A DNA stretch of 64,000 nucleotides, taken from contig NC_092339.1 in assembly GCF_046630445.1 (NCBI RefSeq), forward strand, positions 55,785,501-55,849,500, given 5' to 3'. The notes under the pieces are model-generated. The model was given only the letters and a program-made list of their open reading frames with translations, was not told the DNA's origin and did not search any database. Origin of the DNA: Rutidosis leptorrhynchoides (lineage: Eukaryota; Streptophyta; Magnoliopsida; Asterales; Asteraceae). A program made the position numbers and the translations under genes. This document shows, in pieces, positions 1-9,855 of the stretch (position 1 is the stretch's first letter; each line of letters opens with the position of its first letter).

Positions 1-886
1 GGTGTAGTGACCCGAACTTTTCCATGTTTATATATATTAATTGAGATTGATGTTTACATGATTAAATGTTTCCAACATGTTAAGCAATCAAACTTGTTAA
101 GACTTGATTAATTGAAATAGGTTTCATATAGACAATTGACCACCCAAGTTGACCGGTGATTCACGAACGTTAAAACTTGTAAAAAAAAACTATATGATGA
201 CATATATATGGTTATATATATAGTTAACATGATATTATGATAAGTAAACATATCATTAATTATATTAACAATGAACTACATATGTAAAAACAAGACTACT
301 AACTTAATGATTTTGAAACGAGACATATATGTAACGTTTATCGTTGTAACGACATTTAATGTATATATATCATATTAAGAGATATTCGTACATCATAATA
401 TCATGATAATATAATAATTTAAAATCTCTTTTGATATTATAAACATTGGGTTAACAACATTTAACAAGATCGTTAACCTAAAGGTTTCAAAACAACACTT
501 ACATGTAACGACTAACGATGACTTAACGACTCAGTTAAAATGTATATACATGTAGTGTTTTAATATGTATTTATACACTTTTGAAAGACTTCAATACACT
601 TATCAAAATACTTCTACTTAACAAAAATGCTTACAATTACATTCTCGTTCAGTTTCATCAACAATTCTACTCGTATGCACCCGTATTCGTACTCGTACAA
701 TACACAGCTTTTAGATGTATGTACTATTGGTATATACACTCCAATGATCAGCTCTTAGCAGCCCATGTGAGTCACCTAACACATGTGGGAACCATCATTT
801 GGCAACTAGCATGAAATATCTCATAAGATTACAAAAATATGAGTAATCATTCATGACTTATTTACATGAAAACAAAATTACATATC

Positions 887-930
887 CTTTATATCTAATC
901 CATACACCAACGACCAAAAACACCTACAAA
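887..930 (+). promoter_or_regulatory. Candidate TATA box and transcription start of the A LTR
   Basis: CTTTATATCT at 887-896 is followed about 30 bp later by an A/C-rich then pyrimidine-rich stretch (ACACTTTCATTCTTC) typical of plant 5' leaders. The same order is seen in the 3' LTR near 10741. It is a sequence-based guess only. If right, U3 is ~920 bp and R plus U5 is ~2.3 kb. Confidence 0.4.
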
Positions 931-1116
931 CACTTTCATTCTTCAATTTTCTTCATCTAATTGAACTCTCTCAAGTTCTATCTTCAAGTTCTAAGTGTTC
1001 TTCATAAATTCCAAAAGTTCTAGTTTCATAAAATCAAGAATACTTTCAAGTTTGCTAGCTCACTTCCAATCTTGTAAGGTGATCATCCAACCTCAAGAAA
1101 TCTTTGTTTCTTACAG

Positions 1117-1138
1117 TAGGTTATCATTCTAATACAAG
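1117..1138 (+). other. Micro-exon-like block 1 in LTR
   Basis: A 22-nt block preceded by a pyrimidine-rich tract ending TTACAG and followed by GTAATAATC. It begins TAGGTTATC and ends CAAG, so both flanks fit splice acceptor and donor consensus. The C and E LTRs keep both borders and the 22-nt length while bases inside differ. Splicing is inferred; no transcript evidence is available here. Confidence 0.35.
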
Positions 1139-1299
1139 GTAATAATCATATTCAAACTTTGGTTCAATTTCTATAACTATAACAATCTTATTTCAAGTGA
1201 TGATCTTACTTGAACTTGTTTTCGTGTCATGATTTTGCTTCAAGAACTTTGAGCCATCCAAGGATCCATTGAAGCTAGATCCATTTTTCTCTTTTCCAG

Positions 1300-1322
1300 T
1301 AGGTTCATCCAAGGAACTTAAG
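1300..1322 (+). other. Micro-exon-like block 2 in LTR
   Basis: A 23-nt block after a TCTCTTTTCCAG acceptor-like tract and before GTAGTAATG. It begins TAGGTT and ends AAG. The matching blocks in the C and E LTRs are also 23 nt with the same borders but several internal changes. Together with block 1 it suggests a spliced leader. Confidence 0.35.
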
Positions 1323-2585
1323 GTAGTAATGATGTTCATAACATCATTCGATTCATACATATAAAGCTATCTTATTCGAAGGTTTAAACTTGTAATCACT
1401 AGAACATAGTTTAGTTAATTCTAAACTTGTTCGCAAACAAAAGTTAATCCTTCTAACTTGACTTTTAAAATCAACTAAACACATGTTCTATATCTATATG
1501 ATATGCTAACTTAATGATTTAAAACCTGGAAACACGAAAAACACCGTAAAACCGGATTTACGCCGTCGTAGTAACACCGCGGGCTGTTTTGGGTTAGTTA
1601 ATTAAAAACTATGATAAACTTTGATTTAAAAGTTGTTATTCAGAGAAAATGATTTTTATTATGAACATGAAACTATATCCAAAAATTATGGTTAAACTCA
1701 AAGTGGAAGTATGTTTTCTAAAATGGTCATCTAGACGTCGTTCTTTCGACTGAAATGACTACCTTTACAAAAACGACTTGTAACTTATTTTTCCGACTAG
1801 AAACCTATACTTTTTTTGTTTAGATTCATAAAATAGAGTTCAATATGAAACCATAGCAATTTGATTCACTCAAAACGGATTTAAAATGAAGAAGTTATGG
1901 GTAAAACAAGATTGGATAATTTTTCTCATTTTAGCTACGTGAAAATTGGTAACAAATCTATTCCAACCATAACTTAATCAACTTGTATTATATATTATGT
2001 AATCTTGAGATACCATAGACACGTATACAATGTTTCGACCTATCATGTCGACACATCTATATATATTTCGGAACAACCATAGACACTCTATATGTGAATG
2101 TTGGAGTTAGCTATACAGGGTTGAGGTTGATTCCAAAATATATATAGTTTGAGTTGTGATCAATACTGAGATACGTATACACTGGGTCGTGGATTGATTC
2201 AAGATAATATTTATCGATTTATTTCTGTACATCTAACTGTGGACCACTAGTTGTAGGTTACTAACGAGGACAGCTGACTTAATAAACTTAAAACATCAAA
2301 ATATATTAAAAGTGTTGTAAATATATTTTGAACATACTTTGATATATATGTATATACTGTTATAGGTTCGTGAATCAACCAGTGGCCAAGTCTTACTTCC
2401 CGACGAAGTAAAAATCTGTGAAAGTGAGTTACAGTCCCACTTTTAAAATCTAATATTTTTGGGATGAGAATACATGCAGGTTTTATAAATGATTTACAAA
2501 ATAGACACAAGTACGTGAAACTACATTCTATGGTTGAATTATCGAAATCGAATATGCCCCTTTTTATTAAGTCTGGTAATCTAAG

Positions 2586-2609
2586 AATTAGGGAACAGAC
2601 ACCCTAATT
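2586..2609 (+). other. Conserved LTR hairpin
   Basis: AATTAGGG, an 8-nt loop, then CCCTAATT gives a perfect 8-bp stem. The same position holds a perfect stem in the LTRs of B, C, E and G. In F (50573-50596) the closing G-C pair is changed on both sides to A-T, which keeps the stem. Confidence 0.5.
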
Positions 2610-3256
2610 GACGCGAATCCTAAAGATAGATCTATTGGGCTTAACAAACCCCATCCAAAGTACCGGATGCTTTAGTACTTCGAAATTTATATCATATCCG
2701 AAGGGTGTCCCGGAATGATGGGGATATTCTTATATATGCATCTTGTTATTGTCGGTTACCAGGTGTTCACCATATGAATGATTTTTATCTCTATGTATGG
2801 GATGTGTATTGAAATATGAAATCTTGTGGTCTATTATTATGATTTGATATATATAGGCTAAACCTATAACTCACCAACATTTTTGTTGACGTTTTAAGCA
2901 TGTTTATTCTCAGGTGATTATTAAGAGCTTCCGCTGTCGCATACTTAAATAAGGACGAGATTTGGAGTCCATGCTTGTATGATATTGTGTAAAAACTGCA
3001 TTCAAGAAACTTATTTTGTTGTAACATATTTGTATTGTAAACCATTATGTAATGGTCGTGTGTAGACATGATATTTTAGATTATCATTATTTGATAATCT
3101 ACGTAAAGCTTTTTAAACCTTTATTGATGAAATAAAGGTTATGGTTTGTTTTAAAATGAATGCAGTCTTTGAAAAACGTCTCATATAGAGGTCAAAACCT
3201 CGCAACGAAATCAATTAATATGGAACGTTTTTAATCAATAAGAACGGGACATTTCA

Positions 3257-3270
3257 GTTGGTATCCGAGC
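3257..3270 (+). other. Primer-binding site of element A (initiator tRNA-Met type)
   Basis: Two bases after the LTR comes TGGTATCCGAGC, one mismatch from the plant initiator-Met primer site TGGTATCAGAGC. B has the same variant, while C has the perfect form at 29341-29352. The site primes minus-strand DNA synthesis. Confidence 0.85.
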
Positions 3271-3319
3271 ATTGGTCTTAGAGAACCAGAATTTTTCATT
3301 AGTGTGTCTTATCGAGTTT

Positions 3320-3352
3320 GTTAGGATGCATTAGTGAGTCTGGACTTCGACC
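3320..3352 (+). promoter_or_regulatory. Conserved leader box, candidate packaging/dimerisation signal
   Basis: A block starting GTTAGGATGCATTAGTGAGT and ending CTTCGACC lies ~60 bp after the primer site. Close copies sit at the same place in B (33507-33538), C (29261-29290), F (49541-49573) and, in two copies, G (55121-55195). The surrounding DNA is more diverged. Position after the primer site is where packaging signals lie in retroelements; the function is inferred. Confidence 0.4.
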
Positions 3353-3465
3353 GTGTTTACTTGAAAAATGATTGCTTAACAAATTTTGTTGGAAACTATA
3401 TATTTTTAACATGTGAATATTATGTGATATATTAATCTCTTAACGCGTTTGATATTATGTGATAG

Positions 3466-4080
3466 ATGTCTACCTCTAGAACAAGTCCCATTGACTCACC
3501 TAATAATAATGAAGAGTCAAATGTAAATTGGAATGATTCGTGGACTGATTCACAAGTTCCCGAAGAGGAACCGGAAGAAGAGTCGGAACCGGAAGAAGAA
3601 TCGGAACCGGAAGAAGAATCGGAACCGGATGAAGAAATAGAACCGGTGGGGGAAATAATAAAACGGTTAAGTAAAAGAAAATCCTCAACCAACCGACCAA
3701 GGTTAATTATGGTCAAGGGTGTTTCCGCCAAGGAAGCAAAATATTGGGAGGATTACCAATTCTCCGATGAATCGGATTCCGACGAGAATTCCGATGATAT
3801 TATAGAAATTACCCCAACTGAATTTAAAAAGGCAAAAGAAAATAATAAGGGAAAGGGCATAAAAATAGAGAAATCTAATTCCAACCCCGATGAACTTTAT
3901 ATGTATCGTCAACGCCCGAAGTCCTTAAGTTGTAACAATGACCCGGGAACCTCTAAACCACCAGGTTTTTCTAAACCAATGTGGACAACGACGGCTCGTA
4001 TTAGGGGAACATCATGTATCCCTAGAAACTTGGCAAAACGAACCAAAACCGAAGAAGAAGAAACGAGCGAGTCGGAATAA
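3466..4080 (+). CDS. Element A acidic accessory ORF (204 aa)
   Basis: I do not recognise this protein. It starts MSTSRTSPIDSPNNNEES. Residues ~32-58 are tandem acidic units (PEEESE/EPEEES). Next come a basic patch (KRLSKRKSS, ~66-74), a second acidic stretch (SDESDSDENSDD) and a charged C-terminus with KRTKTEEEE. There is no membrane segment or zinc motif. Low complexity suggests a disordered, possibly nuclear or chromatin-binding protein; that is inference. It is the first ORF after the primer site, 137 bp upstream of the F-box ORF. Full-length 204-aa copies occur in B (32778-33392) and C (28531-29145), so the frame has been kept in three copies. Confidence 0.75.
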   Translation: MSTSRTSPIDSPNNNEESNVNWNDSWTDSQVPEEEPEEESEPEEESEPEEESEPDEEIEPVGEIIKRLSKRKSSTNRPRLIMVKGVSAKEAKYWEDYQFSDESDSDENSDDIIEITPTEFKKAKENNKGKGIKIEKSNSNPDELYMYRQRPKSLSCNNDPGTSKPPGFSKPMWTTTARIRGTSCIPRNLAKRTKTEEEETSESE

Positions 4081-4187
4081 GATAGTTGTATTCGTGTGGT
4101 GTAATATATGTAATATAGTGTTCTTATGCTTTATGATATATGTAAAAATTGCTTGTATTAATAAGTATTTTTTTTATGAATCTAACT

Positions 4188-4203
4188 CTTGTCTATTTTA
4201 CAG
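4188..4203 (+). promoter_or_regulatory. Candidate 3' splice site ahead of the F-box ORF
   Basis: The tract CTTGTCTATTTTACAG ends 14 nt before the F-box ATG and fits a plant acceptor. It is kept in C and B. A possible donor, GTAATATATG, lies just after the acidic ORF near 4102, but donors in the LTR are equally possible. Splicing would put the F-box ATG near the start of a subgenomic mRNA, as for env in retroviruses. Inference only. Confidence 0.35.
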
Positions 4204-4217
4204 TTTAAAAACACAAA

Positions 4218-4901
4218 ATGGATAGACAACCCAATATTTTAAGAGACCTACCCGGAGACATGATTGATGAAATCTTGTCTAGAGTCGGCCAGAATTCTTC
4301 GGCACAACTATTTAAGGCGAGATCAGTTTGTAAGACATTCGAAGAACGTTCCAAGAATGTCTTGGTTTATAAGAGACTTTCGTTTGAAAGATGGGGGATA
4401 TCACATTGGGAAACCCATAAGTTACGATGTGTTTACTTTGACGCATATATTGCGGGGAACCCAAATGCTATTTTACGCAACGGGTTAAGAAATTATTTTG
4501 ACTCAATATATCCGAATATTGGACTTCGTGATTTAGAAAAAGCGGCTAACATGCAACATAAAGAAGCATGTTATGCTTATGGATTAGTAATGTTCGCTTC
4601 TCACCAAAGTGAGAACAAGAACATCGGGCTACAACTATTAAACAAAACGTTTCCACAAGTGACGGAGTCGGTAATTGGGGTAAGAAATGAGGTTTTTAGA
4701 TTATTACGGGACTGTTGGACATTACGTAACCCTCGTCCCTTTGATGACGTTACAACACGCTGTCTTATCAACGGCCATAACGGTTATGTTGCACAAGACC
4801 AAGGATGGGAAGTAGTCCTAGTAAAACCAGAATGCATGACTTGTTTCTGGACGTATGAATTACGTGTCTTTATTGCCTTTGCTGAACGACTTGTGTACTA
4901 G
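4218..4901 (+). CDS. Element A F-box protein (227 aa)
   Basis: F-box proteins bind SKP1 and give SCF ubiquitin ligases their target choice. Residues ~9-55 carry an F-box: LPGDMIDEILSRV, then LFKARSVCKTFEE and LVYKRLSF, as in plant F-box proteins of the At2g35280-like group. Residues ~100-150 (GLRDLEKAANMQHKEACYAYG) resemble the Sel1-like helical part of that group. The C-terminus has three cysteines and aromatic residues (CMTCFW) of unknown role. It lies between the acidic ORF and gag-pol, on the same strand. Not a normal retrotransposon gene, so most likely captured from the host. An intact copy is in C (27711-28394) and a copy split by an insertion is in B. Capture and function are inferred; the F-box call itself is fairly secure. 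Confidence 0.8.
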   Translation: MDRQPNILRDLPGDMIDEILSRVGQNSSAQLFKARSVCKTFEERSKNVLVYKRLSFERWGISHWETHKLRCVYFDAYIAGNPNAILRNGLRNYFDSIYPNIGLRDLEKAANMQHKEACYAYGLVMFASHQSENKNIGLQLLNKTFPQVTESVIGVRNEVFRLLRDCWTLRNPRPFDDVTTRCLINGHNGYVAQDQGWEVVLVKPECMTCFWTYELRVFIAFAERLVY

Positions 4902-5242
4902 CTAGAATTGTCTTCACAACTATCTTGTATCAAAGTTATTGTGTGCTATATTTCATGCTTTATGTAAAATAAGCGGTATTATAAGTTTGTAAAATATTGT
5001 ATAACAGTTTGAACGCGAAATATTATTATAATCAGTTTTTCATATAGAATTGTAGTAGTTGAATTGTATATTAGCTACTAAGTATGAACTTAACGGGTAG
5101 GTACTACCCGAATTTAAACTTATAAAACGCTAATATGAAGAAAAAGCTTTTATAAATGAGTTCATATTATGCTACGAAATACTATTAACTACTCTTAATA
5201 TTCTGTATGATTAACTTGTTCCATTTAACTATTTTGAAGGAA
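4902..5242 (+). other. Spacer with a palindromic copy of the 3' boundary motif
   Basis: No ORF of note. At 5094-5110 the perfect inverted repeat CGGGTAG-GTA-CTACCCG lies within TTAACGGGTAGGTACT (5090-5105), which is repeated immediately upstream of the 3' LTR at 9841-9856. B (18638-18654) and C (27502-27518) keep it, and G has a relaxed version at 56331-56347. It may be an internal plus-strand priming site or a structured leader element. Confidence 0.5.
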
Positions 5243-8200
5243 ATGGCACCGACTACTCGACACACCGTGAATATGAATGAAGAGGAATTCCGTACTTTTC
5301 TAGCTTCAAACATAGCCGCAGTACAGGCTGCGCTACATACCAACAATAACCTTGGATCTAGCAGTACAGGAAATCGTGTAGGATGCACCTACAAAGAATT
5401 CACTGCCTGCAAACCTTTGGAATTTGATGGAACCGAAGGACCGATCGGATTGAAACGGTGGACCGAGAAGGTTGAATCGGTGTTTGCCATAAGTAAGTGT
5501 ACTGAAGAGGACAAAGTGAAGTATGCTACGCATACCTTCACAGGTTCTGCGTTAACATGGTGGAATACCTATCTAGAGCAAGTGGGACAAGATGATGCGT
5601 ACGCACTACCGTGGTCAGCATTCAAGCACTTGATGAACGAGAAGTACCGTCCCAGAACCGAGGTCAATAAGCTCAAGACAGAACTTAGAGGGTTACGAAC
5701 CCAAGGATTTGATATTACCACGTACGAAAGACGATTCACAGAATTGTGCCTATTGTGTCCGGGAGCATTCGAAGATGAGGAAGAGAAGATCGACGCGTTT
5801 GTGAAAGGATTACCAGAAAGAATCCAAGAAGATATAAGTTCACACGAGCCCGCCTCCATACAACAGGCATGTAGAATGGCTCACAAACTAGTGAACCAGA
5901 TTGAAGAAAGAATTAAAGAACAGACTGCTGAAGAGGCCAATGTGAAGCAAGTCAAAAGAAAGTGGGAGGAAAACGGTGATAAGAATCACCAATACAACAA
6001 CAACAGCAATTACAACAATAATCGCAACAATTATCCCAACAATCGCAACATCAATCGCAACTACAACAAACGGCCCAACAACAACAACAACAACAACAAC
6101 AACAGCAACTACAACAATCATCCCAACAACAATAATAACCGCAACAACAACAACAATCAGAAGCAACTATGCCAAAGGTGTGAAAAGAATCACTCGGGGT
6201 TCTGCACCAAATTTTGCAACAAGTGTAAAAGAAATGGTCATAGCGCGGCGAAGTGTGAGGTCTACGGACCAGGGGTTAATAGAACGAAAGGAACAAATGG
6301 TGTCGGAACGAGTAATGGCGGAGCAAGTAGTGTCGGAGCAAGTTATGCCAATGTAGTTTGTTATAAATGTGGAAAACCAGGCCACATTATTAGAAATTGC
6401 CCGAACCAGGAGAACACGAATGGACAAGGCCGTGGAAGAGTTTTCAATATTAATGCGGTAGAGGCACAGGAAGACCCGGAGCTTGTTACGGGTACGTTTC
6501 TTATTGACAATAAATCTGCTTACGTTTTATTTGATTCGGGTGCGGATAGAAGCTATATGAGTAGAGATTTTTGTGCTAAATTAAGTTGTCCATTGACGCC
6601 TTTGGATAGTAAATTTTTACTCGAATTAGCAAATGGTAAATTAATTTCAGCAGATAATATATGTCGGAATCGAGAAATTAAACTGGTTAGCGAAACATTT
6701 AAGATTGATTTGATACCAGTAGAGTTAGGGAGTTTTGATGTGATAATCGGTATGGACTGGTTGAAAGAAGTGAAAGCGGAGATCGTTTGTTACAAAAATG
6801 CAATTCGCATTATACGAGAAAAAGGAAAACCCTTAATGGTGTACGGAGAAAAGGGCAACACGAAGCTACATCTTATTAGTAATTTGAAGGCACAAAAACT
6901 AATAAGAAAAGGTTGCTATGCTGTTCTAGCACACGTCGAGAAAGTACAAACTGAAGAAAAGAGCATCAATGATGTTCCCATTGCAAAAGAATTTCCCGGT
7001 GTATTTCCGAAAGAATTACCGGGATTACCCCCACATCGATCCGTTGAATTTCAAATAGATCTTGTACCAGGAGCTGCACCAATAGCTCGTGCTCCTTACA
7101 GACTCGCACCCAGCGAGATGAAAGAACTGCAAAGCCAATTACAAGAACTTTTAGAGCGTGGTTTCATTCGACCAAGCACATCACCGTGGGGAGCTCCTAT
7201 TTTGTTTGTCAAGAAGAAAGATGGTACATTCAGGTTGTGTATCGACTACCGAGAGTTGAACAAACTTACCATCAAGAACCGCTACCCACTACCGAGAATC
7301 GACGACTTATTTGATCAACTACAAGGCTCGTCTGTTTATTCAAAGATTGACTTACGTTCCGGGTATCATCAAATGCAGGTGAAAGAAGATGATATTCCAA
7401 AGACTGCTTTCAGAACACGTTACGGTCATTATGAGTTTATGGTCATGCCGTTTGGTTTAACTAATGCACCAGCTGTGTTCATGGACCTTATGAACCGAGT
7501 GTGTGGACCATACATTGACAAGTTTGTCATTGTTTTCATTGATGACATACTTATTTACTCAAAGAATGACCAAGAACACGGTGAACATTTGAGAAAGGTG
7601 TTAGAAGTATTGAGGAAGAAAGAATTGTACGCTAAGTTTTCAAAGTGTGCATTTTGGTTGGAAGAAGTTCAATTCCTCGGTCACATAGTGAACAAAGAAG
7701 GTATTAAGGTGGATCCGGCAAAGATAGAAACTGTTGAAAAGTGGGAAACCCCGAAAACTCCGAAACACATACGCCAGTTTTTAGGACTAGCTGGTTACTA
7801 CAGAAGGTTCATCCAAGACTTTTCCAGAATAGCAAAACCCTTGAATGCATTAACGCATAAAGGGAAGAAATTTGAATGGAATGATGAACAAGAGAAAGCG
7901 TTTCAGTTATTGAAGAAAAAGCTAACTACGGCACCTATATTGTCATTGCCTGAAGGGAATGATGATTTTGTGATTTATTGTGACGCATCAAAGCAAGGTC
8001 TCGGTTGTGTATTAATGCAACGAACGAAGGTGATTGCTTATGCGTCTAGACAATTGAAGATTCACGAACAAAATTATACGACGCATGATTTGGAATTAGG
8101 CGCGGTTGTTTTTGCATTAAAGACTTGGAGGCACTACATATATGGGGTCAAAAGTATTATATATACCGACCACAAAAGTCTTCAACACATATTTAATCAG

Positions 8201-9820
8201 AAACAACTGAATATGAGGCAGCATAGGTGGATTGAATTATTGAATGATTACGATTTTGAGATTCGTTACCACTCGGGGAAGGCAAATGTGGTAGCCGATG
8301 CCTTGAGCAGGAAGGATAGAGAACCCATTCGAGTAAAATCTATGAATATAATGATTCATAATAACATTACTACTCAAATAAAGGAGGCGCAACAAGGAGT
8401 TTTAAAAGAGGGAAATTTAAAGGATGAAATACCCAAAGGATCGGAGAAGCATCTTAATATTCGGGAAGACGGAACCCGGTATAGGGCTGAAAGGATTTGG
8501 GTACCAAAATTTGGAGATATGAGAGAAATGGTACTTAGAGAAGCTCATAAAACCAGATACTCAATACATCCTAGAACGGGGAAGATGTACAAGGATCTCA
8601 AGAAACATTTTTGGTGGCCGGGTATGAAAGCCGATGTTGCTAAATACGTAGGAGAATGTTTGACGTGTTCTAAGGTCAAAGCTGAGCATCAGAAACCATC
8701 AGGTCTACTTCAACAACCCGAAATCCCGGAATGGAAATGGGAAAACATTACCATGGATTTCATCACTAAATTGCCAAGGACTGCAAGTGGTTTTGATACT
8801 ATATGGGTAATAGTTGATCGTCTCACCAAATCAGCACACTTCCTACCAATAAGAGAAGATGACAAGATGGAGAAGTTAGCACGACTGTATTTGAAGGAAG
8901 TCGTCTCCAGACATGGAATACCAATCTCTATTATCTCTGATAGGGATGGCAGATTTATTTCAAGATTCTGGCAGACATTACAGCAAGCATTAGGAACTCG
9001 TCTAGACATGAGTACTGCCTATCATCCACAAACTGATGGGCAGAGCGAAAGGACGATACAAACGCTTGAAGACATGCTACGAGCATGTGTTATTGATTTC
9101 GGAAACAGTTGGGATCGACATCTACCGTTAGCAGAATTTTCCTACAACAACAGCTACCATTCAAGCATTGAGATGGCGCCGTTTGAAGCACTTTATGGTA
9201 GAAAGTGCAGGTCTCCGATTTGTTGGAGTGAGGTGGGGGATAGACAGATTACGGGTCCGGAGATTATACAAGAAACTACCGAGAAGATCATCCAAATTCA
9301 ACAACGGTTGAAAACCGCCCAAAGTCGACAAAAGAGCTACGCTGACATTAAAAGAAAAGATATAGAATTTGAAATTGGAGAGATGGTCATGCTTAAAGTT
9401 TCACCTTGGAAAGGCGTTGTTCGATTTGGTAAACGAGGGAAATTAAATCCAAGGTATATTGGACCATTCAAGATTATTGATCGTGTCGGACCAGTAGCTT
9501 ACCGACTTGAGTTACCTCAACAACTCGCGGCTGTACATAACACTTTCCACGTCTCGAATTTGAAGAAATGTTTTGCTAAAGAAGATCTCACTATTCCGTT
9601 AGATGAAATCCAAATCAACGAAAAACTCCAATTCATCGAAGAACCCGTCGAAATAATGGATCGTGAGGTTAAAAGACTTAAGCAAAACAAGATACCAATT
9701 GTTAAGGTTCGATGGAATGCTCGTAGAGGACCCGAGTTCACCTGGGAGCGTGAAGATCAGATGAAGAAGAAATACCCGCATCTATTTCCAGAAGATTCGT
9801 CAACACCTTCAACAGCTTAA
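5243..9820 (+). CDS. Element A gag-pol polyprotein, intact
   Basis: One open frame. I start at the ATG of [16 protein letters not shown]; an in-frame ATG 36 nt upstream (5207) is also possible. Numbering from 5207: gag domain ~70-215; Asn-rich tract ~255-320; zinc knuckles [14 protein letters not shown] (~336-349) and [14 protein letters not shown] (~384-397); protease DSGA (~443); reverse transcriptase with CIDYRELNK and catalytic FIDD (~775-779); RNase H with DASKQG, a DLE glutamate and TDHKSL; integrase with the Zn-binding region ending CLTCSK, the DFITKLP and SDRDGRF aspartates and [10 protein letters not shown]; chromodomain-like end [16 protein letters not shown]. All catalytic residues I can check are present. 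It needs cleavage by its own protease. The third ORF in the element, so translation probably needs splicing, reinitiation or a second promoter. Confidence 0.95.
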   Translation: MAPTTRHTVNMNEEEFRTFLASNIAAVQAALHTNNNLGSSSTGNRVGCTYKEFTACKPLEFDGTEGPIGLKRWTEKVESVFAISKCTEEDKVKYATHTFTGSALTWWNTYLEQVGQDDAYALPWSAFKHLMNEKYRPRTEVNKLKTELRGLRTQGFDITTYERRFTELCLLCPGAFEDEEEKIDAFVKGLPERIQEDISSHEPASIQQACRMAHKLVNQIEERIKEQTAEEANVKQVKRKWEENGDKNHQYNNNSNYNNNRNNYPNNRNINRNYNKRPNNNNNNNNNSNYNNHPNNNNNRNNNNNQKQLCQRCEKNHSGFCTKFCNKCKRNGHSAAKCEVYGPGVNRTKGTNGVGTSNGGASSVGASYANVVCYKCGKPGHIIRNCPNQENTNGQGRGRVFNINAVEAQEDPELVTGTFLIDNKSAYVLFDSGADRSYMSRDFCAKLSCPLTPLDSKFLLELANGKLISADNICRNREIKLVSETFKIDLIPVELGSFDVIIGMDWLKEVKAEIVCYKNAIRIIREKGKPLMVYGEKGNTKLHLISNLKAQKLIRKGCYAVLAHVEKVQTEEKSINDVPIAKEFPGVFPKELPGLPPHRSVEFQIDLVPGAAPIARAPYRLAPSEMKELQSQLQELLERGFIRPSTSPWGAPILFVKKKDGTFRLCIDYRELNKLTIKNRYPLPRIDDLFDQLQGSSVYSKIDLRSGYHQMQVKEDDIPKTAFRTRYGHYEFMVMPFGLTNAPAVFMDLMNRVCGPYIDKFVIVFIDDILIYSKNDQEHGEHLRKVLEVLRKKELYAKFSKCAFWLEEVQFLGHIVNKEGIKVDPAKIETVEKWETPKTPKHIRQFLGLAGYYRRFIQDFSRIAKPLNALTHKGKKFEWNDEQEKAFQLLKKKLTTAPILSLPEGNDDFVIYCDASKQGLGCVLMQRTKVIAYASRQLKIHEQNYTTHDLELGAVVFALKTWRHYIYGVKSIIYTDHKSLQHIFNQKQLNMRQHRWIELLNDYDFEIRYHSGKANVVADALSRKDREPIRVKSMNIMIHNNITTQIKEAQQGVLKEGNLKDEIPKGSEKHLNIREDGTRYRAERIWVPKFGDMREMVLREAHKTRYSIHPRTGKMYKDLKKHFWWPGMKADVAKYVGECLTCSKVKAEHQKPSGLLQQPEIPEWKWENITMDFITKLPRTASGFDTIWVIVDRLTKSAHFLPIREDDKMEKLARLYLKEVVSRHGIPISIISDRDGRFISRFWQTLQQALGTRLDMSTAYHPQTDGQSERTIQTLEDMLRACVIDFGNSWDRHLPLAEFSYNNSYHSSIEMAPFEALYGRKCRSPICWSEVGDRQITGPEIIQETTEKIIQIQQRLKTAQSRQKSYADIKRKDIEFEIGEMVMLKVSPWKGVVRFGKRGKLNPRYIGPFKIIDRVGPVAYRLELPQQLAAVHNTFHVSNLKKCFAKEDLTIPLDEIQINEKLQFIEEPVEIMDREVKRLKQNKIPIVKVRWNARRGPEFTWEREDQMKKKYPHLFPEDSSTPSTA

Positions 9821-9855
9821 AATTTCGGGACGAAATTTATTTAACGGGTAGGTAC
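9821..9855 (+). other. 3' internal boundary with plus-strand primer region of A
   Basis: After the stop come AAATTTCGGGACGAAATTT (imperfect palindrome) and TTAACGGGTAGGTAC directly before the LTR's TGTAG. The last tract sits where the polypurine primer must be, although it is not purely purine. C has the same sequence beside its 3' LTR (22754 onward, minus strand); B has it from 13886 with one changed base (TACTTACCC rather than TACCTACCC on the plus strand). Confidence 0.6.

Larger units (their letters stand above)
3..3256 (+). repeat. 5' LTR of element A
   Basis: Begins TGTAGTGACCCG and ends GGGACATTTCA; 3254 bp, matched along its length by 9856-13110. Differences seen by eye include A/G near 752, T/A near 960, A/T near 1640, C/T near 1793, C/A near 2245, G/A near 2312 and C/T near 2403. 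Short ORFs inside it are not credible genes because they recur only as part of the LTR. It holds the candidate promoter, two micro-exon-like blocks and a conserved hairpin listed separately. Confidence 0.95.

Noticed and set aside
581..814. 77-codon ORF repeated in every LTR of the family (also 10435 and 36277 leftward)
   Set aside because: It recurs only because the LTR is repeated, is changed in E, and lies upstream of the likely transcription start. No protein features.
3432..3731. Ser/Gly-rich ORF opposite the acidic ORF
   Set aside because: Antisense shadow of the EPEEES repeats.
5976..6356. Threonine- and valine-rich ORFs over the Asn tract on both strands
   Set aside because: Shadows of the AAC/CAA repeat of gag in other frames.
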